Made by a program: the position numbers and the translations under genes. From assembly GCA_046348685.1 (NCBI GenBank), contig JAXMDT010000009.1, forward strand, positions 1 through 64,000: a DNA stretch of 64,000 nucleotides, in the 5' to 3' direction. The stretch is from JAXMDT01 sp046348685 (lineage in GTDB: Bacteria > Pseudomonadota > Alphaproteobacteria > Rickettsiales > UBA998). The notes under the pieces were generated by a model. That model had not been told where the DNA came from and did no database searches. It was given only the letters and a program-made list of their open reading frames with translations. Positions 43,283 to 53,051 of this stretch are shown one piece after another; the first letter of the stretch is position 1, and each line of letters opens with the position of its first letter.

Positions 43283-45220
43283 ATGGAACAGCCAATCCAT
43301 ATGCTTGGCGCCCTTGATCAGGCGTTAGTGCGCGAGGAAGAAAAATTCCTGCGCGAGCGCATGGGTATTCAGATTACCGGCCTACTGCCGAATTCAACAC
43401 ATGTAGCTCTGAAATTACCTGCGTTCATTCAAGACAAGGATGAGGCACATAATTTCATGCAATCCTTCCTGCCAGAAGCACAGCATAGGCATGCGTCACA
43501 TCCCAGAGAACAACGTGTCATAATGCCGCTCTACGATGTAAAAGACACCACACTTCGCCTCATCAATCCAATTAGCCGCCGCGCCGTGCCATTCGCTTCG
43601 GAAACTGAACTAGAAGCGCTGGATGAAGAATACCGCATACTGCTCGGTAAAAAAGAGCGGCCACGTACAAGCGAAGAAGAATTGAGCACCAAAAGCTTTA
43701 AGCAAGCGATCAAGGCTCTTAAATCAGATAGTACACTTGACTTTGTGGGCTATTATCGCGACGGAAGGCTAAAGCTTCCGGTTAATGACGAAAGGAGCGC
43801 AATTTATCAGGTTGCCGAGGCAATGTTAAGGCATGGCGCGGTGAGTGTAGACGATATGCTCCTGGAGCGCGGTGATAATGGCACGATGCTGAGCATTACT
43901 CCGAAAGCATTATTTAAGATGCAGGAGTTTGCCGTTAAAGGCATGGAGCGCGGCGGGCAGCCTGCCATCGCTGGCATCTGCGCGAGCGAGCGCAGGCAAG
44001 CGCGGGCTGAAATTTTTCGTGAGCGCAGGTTAAACCATACTCGCAATTCCATGCACGAAGCACTTTCCCTGAGCGAATCAAGCAAGACTGCGCCTTACCC
44101 TTATGACTCAGATAAAATGCTTACCGCTCTTGATTACGGATTTAAGATGCTGGATGAACCCTGGTATTGGGAATCACTTGATCACGCGCAGCTCGCATCG
44201 CAGCGCAACGACATCCAAAATGAACTCAAAAAAGACCTACAAGATGTGGCCGCATTGCTTAAAGACGGTAAGCTTGCACAAAGCCAATTGCATTGGCTTG
44301 TAAACGAAAGTCCTTACCGTAATGCAATTCGCACGATCGGGCATTTACTGACGGTGATCCAAGATAAACCAGCTAAAAGCGGCAGTGTGCAAATACATGA
44401 CTCCGGCGCAACCGCCTGGCAGGATGCATTCGGGCTGACAAAAGCCGCCATGCTGCCAAAAGATACGAACGCTCAGGAAGCATCCTATCATTTGCGCAGT
44501 CAGACCGGTCAGGTCGGCGTGGGCGAGGTTATCAAAAACAATGCGTTTATGGGCCTCCGCCCTATCTGGCATTCTCTTGAATTAGCCGTAACCAAGCCGG
44601 CGATGGTTGGCGTTGCGGTGGGTGGCATCGCTGCCTACTCTGCCATGGTGCCGCGCCGCTATTCGATCCCGGTGATGCTGAATAAATTGGTGGAAGGCAC
44701 CTTAGCAAAGCTCGGTATTCAACATTCGCATGGCCCACGCGATGTCTTTGGATTCGATAAGGCACTCAAAAGCGGGCGTGATCTTAAATGGTGGCAAAAA
44801 TCCGGTTTCGTTGCTGGTGTAACCTCGGCAAGCGCCGTCTGGATTATTTTTTCCGTCGTCGAAGACGTTATTGTCCACCTGCCACTGGCACTCGTCAGCG
44901 TCGGCGTTGGCGCAGCCGGAGGCGCCACTGGCCGCAAAGTCGTAGCGCCGGTGGTTGAAGATTTAGGCGATCTGGCTGGCCGTTATGCGCCGCAACCCGT
45001 ACGTGATGCATACGCAGCGGACATCTATATCGCTAAAAAATGGTATAGGGCCTCGCCGTTTGAGAAAATTGAGCATGGGGTTAAAAATGCTGTTCGCGAT
45101 GTAGAGGAAATGGGCGTAATCGCGACCGCTGATCATTACACACGCAAACTTGCGTCCCAAGCGCAATCCACATGGAGCGAAGTATGGGGAATTTCAGCCC
45201 CGCCACTCAAATCGCGTTAA
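43283..45220 (+). CDS. Large unknown membrane-associated protein
   Basis: A 645-residue protein without recognised family. The N-terminal about 440 residues are soluble and charged (ALDQALVREEEKFLRERMG...; RPRTSEEELSTKSFKQAIKALKS). A hydrophobic part follows (GMVGVAVGGIAAYSAMVP-like near 460, then VAGVTSASAVWIIFSVVEDVIVHLPLALVSVGVGAAGGATG). Its hydrophobic segment followed by PxMLNKLVEGTLAKLG recalls the end of the previous gene. The start MEQPIHM at 43283 was chosen because it directly follows the preceding stop. Confidence 0.65.
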   Translation: MEQPIHMLGALDQALVREEEKFLRERMGIQITGLLPNSTHVALKLPAFIQDKDEAHNFMQSFLPEAQHRHASHPREQRVIMPLYDVKDTTLRLINPISRRAVPFASETELEALDEEYRILLGKKERPRTSEEELSTKSFKQAIKALKSDSTLDFVGYYRDGRLKLPVNDERSAIYQVAEAMLRHGAVSVDDMLLERGDNGTMLSITPKALFKMQEFAVKGMERGGQPAIAGICASERRQARAEIFRERRLNHTRNSMHEALSLSESSKTAPYPYDSDKMLTALDYGFKMLDEPWYWESLDHAQLASQRNDIQNELKKDLQDVAALLKDGKLAQSQLHWLVNESPYRNAIRTIGHLLTVIQDKPAKSGSVQIHDSGATAWQDAFGLTKAAMLPKDTNAQEASYHLRSQTGQVGVGEVIKNNAFMGLRPIWHSLELAVTKPAMVGVAVGGIAAYSAMVPRRYSIPVMLNKLVEGTLAKLGIQHSHGPRDVFGFDKALKSGRDLKWWQKSGFVAGVTSASAVWIIFSVVEDVIVHLPLALVSVGVGAAGGATGRKVVAPVVEDLGDLAGRYAPQPVRDAYAADIYIAKKWYRASPFEKIEHGVKNAVRDVEEMGVIATADHYTRKLASQAQSTWSEVWGISAPPLKSR

Positions 45221-45483
45221 AAATGCCACGTGAAGTTCACCGCTCGCTGGATGGTATGACAGTTTATCTGCTTGTCCTATTACAGGAAAATCCTGAGATT
45301 GAACGGTATCAGACAGCGCTCATCGCTTTAGACGCGCCGAAGGCATCTGACTTCATTCAGCGCTACGGTGGAAAGCCGGTGAACCTCAATGAAGAAGCAA
45401 TTGTGCTTTGGCAAGGCGATGGGGATTACCCATCTGCCGACGTCCGGCAGTGGATGAAAGAGCGTTTTGGCGTCAGGCTCTAG
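45184..45483 (+). CDS. Unknown 99-residue protein, third gene of the operon
   Basis: Begins MGNFSPATQIALKMPREVHRSLDG; GGAG lies eight bases before this ATG, inside the end of the previous gene (37-base overlap). An earlier ATG at 45172 and a later one at 45223 are possible. The protein is compact, mixed alpha/beta and acidic (YPSADVRQWMKERFGVRL at the end). No family recognised. It ends four bases across the end of the convergent lon gene. Confidence 0.55.
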   Translation: MGNFSPATQIALKMPREVHRSLDGMTVYLLVLLQENPEIERYQTALIALDAPKASDFIQRYGGKPVNLNEEAIVLWQGDGDYPSADVRQWMKERFGVRL

Positions 45484-47873
45484 TGCGTAATAAGACCACC
45501 GCCATCTGCAGGTTTTGCACCTTCTTTGGCGATTTCCGCGACCGGTTCGATGAAAGGCTCCACTTCCTGCGTCAGCGCATGTTTCAACACTTCTTCCACA
45601 CGGCCAACGGAAATGATCTCAAGGCCTTTTTTGACGTTGTCAGGAATCTCCTCAAGATCTTTTACGATACTCCTCGGGGATCAGCACCGTTTGGTACCGC
45701 GTATAGCGCACCAGGAGTTTTCCTTGAGGCCTCCGATTGGCAGTACGCGGCCACGCAGCGTGACTTCACCGGTCATGGCAACGGTGCGCTTTACAGGAAT
45801 GCCGGTGAGTAGGGATACAATCGTCGTCGTCATGGCGATACCGGCAGACGGGCCATCTTTTGGCGTTGCCCCTTCCGGTACATGCAGGTGAATGTCTTTC
45901 TCGTGGAAGATTTGCGGATTGATGCCTAACTGACCGGCACGTGATTTTACGTAGCTATAAGCCGCTTGAACAGACTCCTGCATGACTTCGCCGAGTTTAC
46001 CTGTAAATGTGATCTTGCCTTTTCCAGGTACAAGCACAGCTTCAATAACAAGGAGGTCACCGCCGGTTTCCGTGTAAGCAAGCCCTGTCGTCAGGCCAAC
46101 CAAATCTTCTTTTTCCGCTTCGCCGAAAGAGAATTTACGCACACCAAGCAAACTTGCCAGATTGCCGGCGGTGACGTTGACCTTCTTACGGTTATTCATC
46201 AGAATCTTTTTCACGGATTTACGCGCAAGGTTGGCGATTTCACGCTCCAGGTTACGCACGCCGGCTTCACGGGTGTAATAGCGGATGATATCACGCAGCG
46301 CGTCGTCGGACAGCGACCACTCTTCTTTCTTTAAACCATGCTCTTTCATGGTTTTTGGTATGAGGTGGCGTTTCGCGATATGAACTTTCTCTTCTTCCGT
46401 ATAGCCCGGAATACGAATCACTTCCATACGATCCATCAGAGGTCGCGGCATATTAAAGCTGTTAGCCGTCGCCACGAACATGACGTTGGAAAGATCGTAG
46501 TCAATTTCCAGATAATGGTCGTTGAAGTTCTTGTTTTGTTCCGGATCGAGTACTTCAAGCAATGCCGCTGCAGGATCGCCGCGATAGTCGTGCCCCATCT
46601 TGTCGATCTCGTCCATCAGCATCAGCGGATTGGTCGATTTAGCCTTTTTCATCGACTGAATGATACGGCCTGGCATGGACCCGATGTAGGTGCGGCGGTG
46701 ACCGCGCACTTCCGCTTCATCCCGCACGCCGCCAAGGGAAATTTTTACATAATTTCGGTTGGTCGCCCGAGCGATTGAGCGCGCGAGCGAGGTTTTACCC
46801 ACGCCGGGAGGCCCAACGAGGCAAAGAATCGGCCCCTTCAGCGATTTAGTACGCTGATGTACCGCCAAATATTCCAGAATACGTTCTTTGACTTTCTTCA
46901 GGCCATAATGGTCTTCATCCAAGATTTTCTGGGCATGCTGAATGTCACTGAGTACGCGGGTCGGCTTTTTCCACGGAATCGACACCAGCCAGTCGAGATA
47001 ATTGCGAATGACGGAAGCTTCCGCCGACATCAGGCTCATGGTACGCAGCTTCTTAATCTCGCTTAAAGCTTTTTCACGCGCCTCTTTCGAAAGTCGCGTT
47101 TTCTTGACGCGTTCCTCGATATCGGTGATTTCGTCTTTACCTTCTTCGATTTCGCCGAGCTCTTTCTGAATCGCCTTCATTTGCTCGTTGAGGTAATATT
47201 CACGCTGCGTTTTTTCCATCTGGCGTTTAACGCGCGAGCGGATGCGTTTTTCGGTATTGAGAACGCTGATCTCACTTTCCATCAACGCAAACACCTGCTC
47301 CAAGCGTTCGGCGATGTTTATAATCTGCAGCACTTCCTGCTTAGCCGCGATATTGACCTGCAGATGGGCAGCAATCGTATCGGCAAGCACGGAAGGATCT
47401 TTGATTTTGCCCACCGCGCCAAGCGTCTCCGGCTGAATTTTTTTATTCAGCTTCACATATTGCTCGAATTGGGTGAGCGCCGTGCGGAACATCGCTTCCA
47501 CGTCGCTGCGATCACCAATATTTTCATTCAGCGGCTCGGCAACAACTTGATAGAATTCGGGGTTAGCAAGCGCTTCGATGATGCGCGCGCGGCGTGTACC
47601 CTCTACCAATACTTTTACGGTTCCATCGGGCAGCCTGAGCAGTTGCAGCACGGTTGCCAAAGTACCGACATCGTAAATATCGGTCAGCTTCGGATCGTCC
47701 TGGCTGCCATCCTTCTGAGCTACAAGCAGGATTTTGTTGTCATGCTTGACAACATTGTCCAGCGCTTTAACAGATTTTTCGCGCCCGACGAACAGCGGCA
47801 CGACCATGCCTGGAAAAACCACTATATCTCTTAAGGGTAGGACGGGAATTACACGTTGATTGGATTCGGTCAT
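45480..47873 (-). CDS. lon: ATP-dependent protease Lon, 3' end damaged by indels
   Basis: AAA+ serine protease that degrades damaged and regulatory proteins. The N-terminal LON domain (PVLPLRDIVVFPGMVVPLFVG), Walker A GPPGVGKTSLA, Walker B LMLMDEIDKM and catalytic Ser in PKDGPSAGIAM are intact. The continuous frame stops at 45681 just after PIGGLKEN. However, the homologous end (NVKKGLEIISVGRVEEVLKHAL... to a TAG at 45480) continues in other frames. Several single-base indels lie between about 45660 and 45735. I annotate the full span of about 800 codons. Confidence 0.9.
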
Positions 47874-48016
47874 ATAAGCCTTATTTACTCCTGATGTCCT
47901 AGATATAGTTACTTACCATAAATTTACTAGCGCCATTATGAAAAAATCATGACAAGCACTATTAACTGAACTTTAAGAACAATTTGTTAGGATGGATATC
48001 TTGCAAAAGGTTTGCC

Positions 48017-48793
48017 ATGTACACATCCAGACGCACCGATGGATTTACCCTCGTTGAATTGTCGATCGTCATTATTATTATCGCCCTGCTAGCGGGCGGC
48101 GTCGTTGCCGGCCAGAGCCTGTTGAAGGCATCCGATAATCGCACAGTATACACCAAAGCGACCGAATATATTTCCGCCATCAACCAGTTCAGTGAGAAAT
48201 ATCAAGGACTGCCCGGTGACCTTTATAACGCAACCAGCATCTGGGGCGCGCAGCATGCAACACCCGCCACCTGTCAAACCACCGCAAGCAGCAGCAAATT
48301 AACCTGCGACGGCGATGGCGATGGGCACATCGGCGACAATGCCGCTACGTATTATGAAAATTTCCGCGCCTGGCAGCAGTTACAAAATGCCGGCATGGTC
48401 GAAGGCAATTATAATGGCATCAGCAATGGCGCGGCCAGCACCAACGTGGCGCAGATCGATACCAATGTGCCCTCCTCCTCAGTGATAGGCGCTGGATATA
48501 GCCTTCTTTATCTTAATAGCGGCGCAGCCAACGTCTACAGTAACACTGGACACATGCTGTATTTTGGCGGGGAAACGGCAGATATTACGCGCGGCGCCGT
48601 GCTGACTACGCGCGATGCCTGGGCCATCGATAAGAAAGTGGATGATGGCGAACCCGGGCTTGGCAAAGTGTTCGTGAACGATACCGGTCTTCTGGCCAAC
48701 TGCGCGACGACGAACTCCGCGTCCACCGCTAATTACGATTTGACCAACACGACATCCAGCGCGTGCAACATGATCTTCGTGATCGGTCAATAA
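48017..48793 (+). CDS. Type IV pilin-like protein (prepilin signal)
   Basis: A 258-residue pseudopilin or pilin. It has a short basic leader ending in Gly, then FTLVELSIVIIIIALLAGGVVAG with the conserved Glu5 of the prepilin peptidase/N-methylation motif. The mature part is Thr/Asn/Ser/Gly-rich with six or so cysteines and contains a DGDGDGHIGD stretch that could bind calcium. AAAAGG precedes the ATG at 48017. No other pilus gene adjoins; it sits between lon and clpX. Confidence 0.85.
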   Translation: MYTSRRTDGFTLVELSIVIIIIALLAGGVVAGQSLLKASDNRTVYTKATEYISAINQFSEKYQGLPGDLYNATSIWGAQHATPATCQTTASSSKLTCDGDGDGHIGDNAATYYENFRAWQQLQNAGMVEGNYNGISNGAASTNVAQIDTNVPSSSVIGAGYSLLYLNSGAANVYSNTGHMLYFGGETADITRGAVLTTRDAWAIDKKVDDGEPGLGKVFVNDTGLLANCATTNSASTANYDLTNTTSSACNMIFVIGQ

Positions 48794-48846
48794 TCTCACG
48801 TATTATTTAGAGCGCCATACGCCTAACCAGACGTTGCTGGCAAAAA

Positions 48847-50100
48847 TTATCTGGATTCTTCTTTGCGGGAATTCGGCTTATGAACCAGAATCGGCTTCGC
48901 GCCCTTGTCGATGACATCCCCGTTGATAACCACTTCGGTCGCATCCAGTTCAGGAATATCATACATCAGGTCGAGCAGGTATTGCTCAAGAATCGCGCGA
49001 AGACCGCGAGCGCCTGTTTTACGCTCGATGGCTTTGCGGGACACCGCTTTAAGCGCATCGTCAGTAAATTTAAGCTCAACGCCTTCCATCTCGAACAGTT
49101 TCCTATATTGTTTGATAAGCGCGTTTTTCGGTTCGGTCAGGATATTGATAAGCGCGGCTTCATCCAGATCATGCAGCGTCGCAATGACCGGCAGACGGCC
49201 GACGAATTCCGGAATCAAACCGAATTTCAGCAAATCCTCCGGCTCAATGACGGAGAGCAGTTCGCCGACGCGCTTGTCTTCCGAGCTGCGGACATCGGCC
49301 CCGAAGCCAATGGCTGAGCCTTTGCCGCGCGAAGCGATGATTTTTTCGATACCCGCGAATGCACCGCCGCAGATGAAAAGAATGTTGGCGGTATCGACCT
49401 GCAGGAACTCCTGCTGCGGATGCTTGCGGCCACCTTGCGGCGGAACGGAAGCCACGGTGCCTTCCATAATTTTAAGGAGTGCCTGCTGCACGCCTTCGCC
49501 CGACACGTCCCGGGTAATAGATGGATTATCCGATTTACGGGAAATCTTGTCGACTTCATCGATATAGACAATGCCGCGCTGTGCACGCTCGACGTTGTAG
49601 TCAGCGGCTTGCAGCAGGCGGAGAATAATGTTCTCGACGTCTTCACCGACGTAACCGGCTTCGGTGAGCGTCGTCGCGTCGGCCATGGTGAACGGCACAT
49701 CGAGGATGCGTGCCAGCGTCTGGGCCAGCAGTGTCTTACCGCTACCGGTCGGGCCGAGGAGCAAAATATTGGACTTCGCGAGTTCGACGTCCCCACCCTT
49801 TTCCAGGATGGAGATGCGTTTGTAATGGTTATACACCGCGACGGAGAGCACTTTCTTCGCATGGTCCTGCCCGATGACATAGTCATCGAGGACTTTACGA
49901 ATCTCATGCGGCTTGGCAATGCGCTCATCATCATGCTCGATGACCGTCTTGTCGGCGGTACGGATGATATCCATGCATAGCTCGACGCATTCATCGCAGA
50001 TGAAAACGGTCGGGCCGGCGATCAGTTTCCGGACTTCATGTTCGCTTTTACCGCAAAAAGAGCAGTAACGGGTGTTTTTGGATTCGCGCGCTTTACTCAT
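48847..50100 (-). CDS. clpX: ATP-dependent Clp protease ATP-binding subunit ClpX
   Basis: AAA+ unfoldase that feeds ClpP. It has 417 residues. The N-terminal four-Cys zinc domain (CSFCGKSEHEVRKLIAGPTVFICDECVELC), Walker A GPTGSGKTLLAQTLA, Walker B IVYIDEVDKI and the GFGA pore/IGF-type region are visible, and the C-terminal helical domain ends normally. It is separated from clpP by about 32 kb and from lon by the pilin gene. Confidence 0.97.
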   Translation of the reverse strand: MSKARESKNTRYCSFCGKSEHEVRKLIAGPTVFICDECVELCMDIIRTADKTVIEHDDERIAKPHEIRKVLDDYVIGQDHAKKVLSVAVYNHYKRISILEKGGDVELAKSNILLLGPTGSGKTLLAQTLARILDVPFTMADATTLTEAGYVGEDVENIILRLLQAADYNVERAQRGIVYIDEVDKISRKSDNPSITRDVSGEGVQQALLKIMEGTVASVPPQGGRKHPQQEFLQVDTANILFICGGAFAGIEKIIASRGKGSAIGFGADVRSSEDKRVGELLSVIEPEDLLKFGLIPEFVGRLPVIATLHDLDEAALINILTEPKNALIKQYRKLFEMEGVELKFTDDALKAVSRKAIERKTGARGLRAILEQYLLDLMYDIPELDATEVVINGDVIDKGAKPILVHKPNSRKEESR

Positions 50101-50473
50101 GGTTCTCTGTTGTTGGTGGGTGTCTTAAGTTGTCTTTTGCACCTTAAGCGTAGTTTATCATTCAATGGTAACATAATAATTAACGTCAGCGGTCTCAAGA
50201 CGGAAAAGCATATTTCCTTGATGCCTTTTGATCACACACGTTGACAGCATCCCCCGGAAGGGATAGAAGGCTGGCCTTTGATTCCGTAAGGAAATCGAAG
50301 TATTTTGCAGAGCAATATCTGTTTTGCATTTAATATGTATGTCGGTCTGCACTTCCCGTAATACAAGGTGCGGCTGGCAGGTGTCGGGGCGTAGCGCAGC
50401 CCAAGCGTGAGGCAATCAGCCGAACGCGGTAGAAAGACTACCGGCTGCGTGAACTCAGGCGATGTTTTTGTGT
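50101..50473. other. Intergenic region before tRNA-Pro with a duplicated tRNA 5' end
   Basis: No convincing gene. It contains 50381-50402, an exact 22-base copy of the tRNA-Pro 5' end and its two upstream bases (also at 50470-50491), 89 bases apart. Between the copies is a small hairpin, CGGTAG-AAAGA-CTACCG. Open frames here are shadows crossing the tRNA. The clpX promoter must lie at the left end. Confidence 0.6.
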
Positions 50474-50582
<109 letters not shown>

Positions 50583-50610
50583 GACGATAGAATCCGGCAG
50601 CACCGTAGAA

Positions 50611-50695
50611 GGAGGTTCGACAATTTCGCAGGAGGCGAAATTGGACGGCGCAGCCGCCCTCCAGAGCGAGGGTCAGCAGACCCGAGTCAATCCTC
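50611..50695 (+). repeat. T-arm-split structured repeat, Pro copy
   Basis: The tRNA-Pro T-arm 5' half GGAGGTTCGA (50611-50620) and 3' half AATCCTC (50689-50695) flank a 68-base insert (50621-50688) nearly identical to the Gly copy. It has the same three hairpins: CAATTTCGC/GCGAAATTG, CGGC-GCA-GCCG and GGGTC-AGCA-GACCC. The TIR-like gene starts 15 bases later. Confidence 0.8.
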
Positions 50696-50710
50696 GCATA
50701 GGATAGAATC

Positions 50711-51499
50711 ATGGAAAAAACAAAATTATATAATCGCTCAAAATTTTCAGTAGAAACTATTAAGCAGGCACTGTCCCTTTTTTATGAGCTTGTGGCTGAA
50801 GCAAAAATTGAGAAAGAATATATACCCAGTCTTACTGTAAATTTGGGTGAAGAAAGATGGGATTATGATGATGAAAACGAATTTTTTGCAGATTACAGGA
50901 AAAACTGCAAATTCGCATCTTATTCACTATATGGTAGCGATCTCGGTCTTCGCATAGATTTGTCCCCCTTCGAAAGCAGAATTAGCGTTAACGCACCAAA
51001 TAGGGCTGCTATTGAAAAAGTATTCGATATATTCGAGACTAATAGAGAAAACGCTGAGCTTGAACCCAACGAAGAAAAACCAACTGAACCAATAATTTTT
51101 ATTGGACATGGCCACAGTGTTTTATGGCGTGATTTAAAGGATCACTTACAGGATAAGCACGGACTTGAAGTTATAGCCTATGAAACCGGTGCTAGAGCAG
51201 GACATGTAATCAGGGACATTCTCGATGACTTAGCCTCTGAGGCTTCAATGGCATTGTTAGTATTAACTGCAGATGACGAACAAAAAGATGGGACTTTTCA
51301 TGCTAGACAAAATGTAATTCATGAGACCGGACTCTTTCAAGGTAGATTAGGGTTTAGCCGAGCAATAGTTTTACTTGAAGAAGGAGCCGAACCCTTCTCT
51401 AATTTGCAAGGTATAGAGCAAATCCGTTTTTCTAAAGGAAATATTAAAGAAACTTTTGGCGAAGTTTTAGCTACAATCAAAAGAGAGTTTAATTCTTAG
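50711..51499 (+). CDS. TIR-like (CAP12-type) nucleotide-binding protein
   Basis: A 262-residue protein. Residues about 127-245 match the TIR-like PF10137/CAP12 family: IIFIGHGHSVLWRDLKDHL, ARAGHVIRDILDDLASEASMALLVLTADD and RQNVIHETGLFQGRLGF with the putative catalytic Glu205, ending LEEGAEPFSNLQGIEQIRF. Related domains cut NAD+ in CBASS and other anti-phage systems. The first 120 residues are an unrecognised sensor-like domain. No cyclase gene is nearby. Visibly A+T-rich, lying right behind the tRNA-Pro repeat; AGGATAG serves as ribosome-binding site. Confidence 0.85.
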   Translation: MEKTKLYNRSKFSVETIKQALSLFYELVAEAKIEKEYIPSLTVNLGEERWDYDDENEFFADYRKNCKFASYSLYGSDLGLRIDLSPFESRISVNAPNRAAIEKVFDIFETNRENAELEPNEEKPTEPIIFIGHGHSVLWRDLKDHLQDKHGLEVIAYETGARAGHVIRDILDDLASEASMALLVLTADDEQKDGTFHARQNVIHETGLFQGRLGFSRAIVLLEEGAEPFSNLQGIEQIRFSKGNIKETFGEVLATIKREFNS

Positions 51500-51872
51500 T
51501 AGTGAGCACCGCGCCAAACCGGTTCTCCCCCTCCGTTCCCTTCAAGCAGCCCCAGACGATAAAGAGCACAAGGCCGACGAGCGGAATAAAAACGAGGAGC
51601 ACCCACCAGCCGCTTTTATTAACGTCGTGCAGGCGGCGCACCATGACCGAGAGCGCTGGCAGAAAAAATCCAAGCATGACAATCGAACCAAAGACACCGA
51701 ATTCATCCGGCGGTGCATCGTGCGGCATGAACAAGGCGTGATCAATGATATTAGTGATCATCGCCACGATAAGATTGAAGAGAAAGAAATACCAGAATTC
51801 CGAGCGAGACGCGCGGCCACAGAATGTCGCATAATTCTTGAAGCAATGCTTGATTGCCGCGACGAATCCCAT
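51489..51872 (-). CDS. DUF805 membrane protein, copy 1
   Basis: A 127-residue protein with about four membrane helices and the DUF805 pattern: NYATFCGRASRSEFWYFFLFN, LPALSVMVRRLHDVNKSGWW and CLKGTEGENRFG. Function unknown. Its end overlaps the end of the TIR-like gene by 11 bases. Lies 18 bases downstream of a paralogue on the same strand. Confidence 0.9.
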   Translation of the reverse strand: MGFVAAIKHCFKNYATFCGRASRSEFWYFFLFNLIVAMITNIIDHALFMPHDAPPDEFGVFGSIVMLGFFLPALSVMVRRLHDVNKSGWWVLLVFIPLVGLVLFIVWGCLKGTEGENRFGAVLTTKN

Positions 51873-51890
51873 GACCGCGCCCTCTTCTAT

Positions 51891-52277
51891 TTACTCTACA
51901 CCGGGTAGCGGATCAGCGCCGAAGCGGTTGTCACCTTTTGTACCACGCGTGCAGTACCAGATGAGTAACGGAATAAGCCCGATGATAGTAAAGGCGATGA
52001 GAATCCACCAAAAACTGCGGTTCGTATCGTGCAGGCGGCGCGATGTGACGGCCAGCGACGGCAGCAGCGTTGCTAACGAGGCTAGCGCATTAATAGGTCC
52101 ATTATGAGGCTGCATTCCCGGCTCTGGCGTGGGCATAATCATTACATCAAGAATGCCGGTAACAATGCCAAGCAATATACCGAATAAATAGAAATACCAA
52201 AACTCCGACCGCGAGGCGCGGCCGCTGAAGGTAACATAATTGATAAAGCATGATTTGACGGCTTCAACGAATCCCAT
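51891..52277 (-). CDS. DUF805 membrane protein, copy 2
   Basis: A 128-residue paralogue of the preceding gene with the same blocks (NYVTFSGRASRSEFWYF, LPSLAVTSRRLHDTNRSFWW, CTRGTKGDNRFG). The start MGFVEAV at 52277 is preceded by GGGAGG and aligns with the MGFVAAI start of copy 1; a longer frame has no site. A tandem duplication. Confidence 0.9.
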   Translation of the reverse strand: MGFVEAVKSCFINYVTFSGRASRSEFWYFYLFGILLGIVTGILDVMIMPTPEPGMQPHNGPINALASLATLLPSLAVTSRRLHDTNRSFWWILIAFTIIGLIPLLIWYCTRGTKGDNRFGADPLPGVE

Positions 52278-52361
52278 AGCGTGCCTCCCTGTAAACATTC
52301 GCTCTATATTTAACACATCCAGGTGGCTATCCCTACCGATTTGGCCAAATATCACAGTCCA

Positions 52362-53051
52362 TCAATCGGTTTTGATCTTATCGAGTAACGTATTTACTTC
52401 GGTGGGAAGCGCTTTTTCTTTGGCATCCTGCCTGCCGTTGGCCACATCGGAATCGGCGTCTTTTGGCATGTAATCACTGTCTGTCCAGCTGATGAAGATG
52501 AGCAACGTGCGCTGCGTATTGTGCGCAAAGCCGTACTTAGGCTCCTGCTTTGCGATCAGCCTGCCATCCTTGGCATTATAGGCTATCATAGCAAACTTCG
52601 CCGTGCTCTTTTGCTCCTCATCCGCGTAAAGCGCAATCTGAGGTATCGCGAGAGGCGCAGACGAAAGCGGCAGCGGCAGATGCAATTCGGGAAGACCGAC
52701 CAACGAGGTTTTCTGGTCGGTGGAGAGCGCACCGGCGCGCGTTTCTATAATGATATCCGCATCCTTTTTCTCGTCTGTGAGAGACGCCCCCTGCCCCAGC
52801 ACATGGGAACGGATGGCCGCGATCGCATATTTTGTATCGCTGCTGATACCGCCTTCAAAAAAACTATTATCAATATAGACACGCATGCCGCTCGGAATCT
52901 GGATAGCCAACTGAGAAGCCGCCCGCTCTGCCGCGGTAGAAATCAGCATCTGCTCCGTTGCTGAACGTTCGGGATTGGTTTTGACCGTTGTCGTACACGC
53001 TGGAAGCAGTAAAAATAACGGTAGAAGAAAAGCAGATCGTAGCATGCCCAT
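52362..53051 (-). CDS. Lipoprotein, DUF6655-like
   Basis: A 229-residue protein with a lipoprotein signal (LLPLFLLLPAC, Cys at about residue 19) followed by TTTVKTNPERSATEQMLISTAAERAASQL. This resembles the T.P.RTATEQLL..TA opening of DUF6655 proteins. The rest is soluble and beta-rich. The start may be MLRSAFL (53045), two codons on. Function unknown; probably anchored in the outer or inner membrane facing the periplasm. Confidence 0.7.
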   Translation of the reverse strand: MGMLRSAFLLPLFLLLPACTTTVKTNPERSATEQMLISTAAERAASQLAIQIPSGMRVYIDNSFFEGGISSDTKYAIAAIRSHVLGQGASLTDEKKDADIIIETRAGALSTDQKTSLVGLPELHLPLPLSSAPLAIPQIALYADEEQKSTAKFAMIAYNAKDGRLIAKQEPKYGFAHNTQRTLLIFISWTDSDYMPKDADSDVANGRQDAKEKALPTEVNTLLDKIKTD

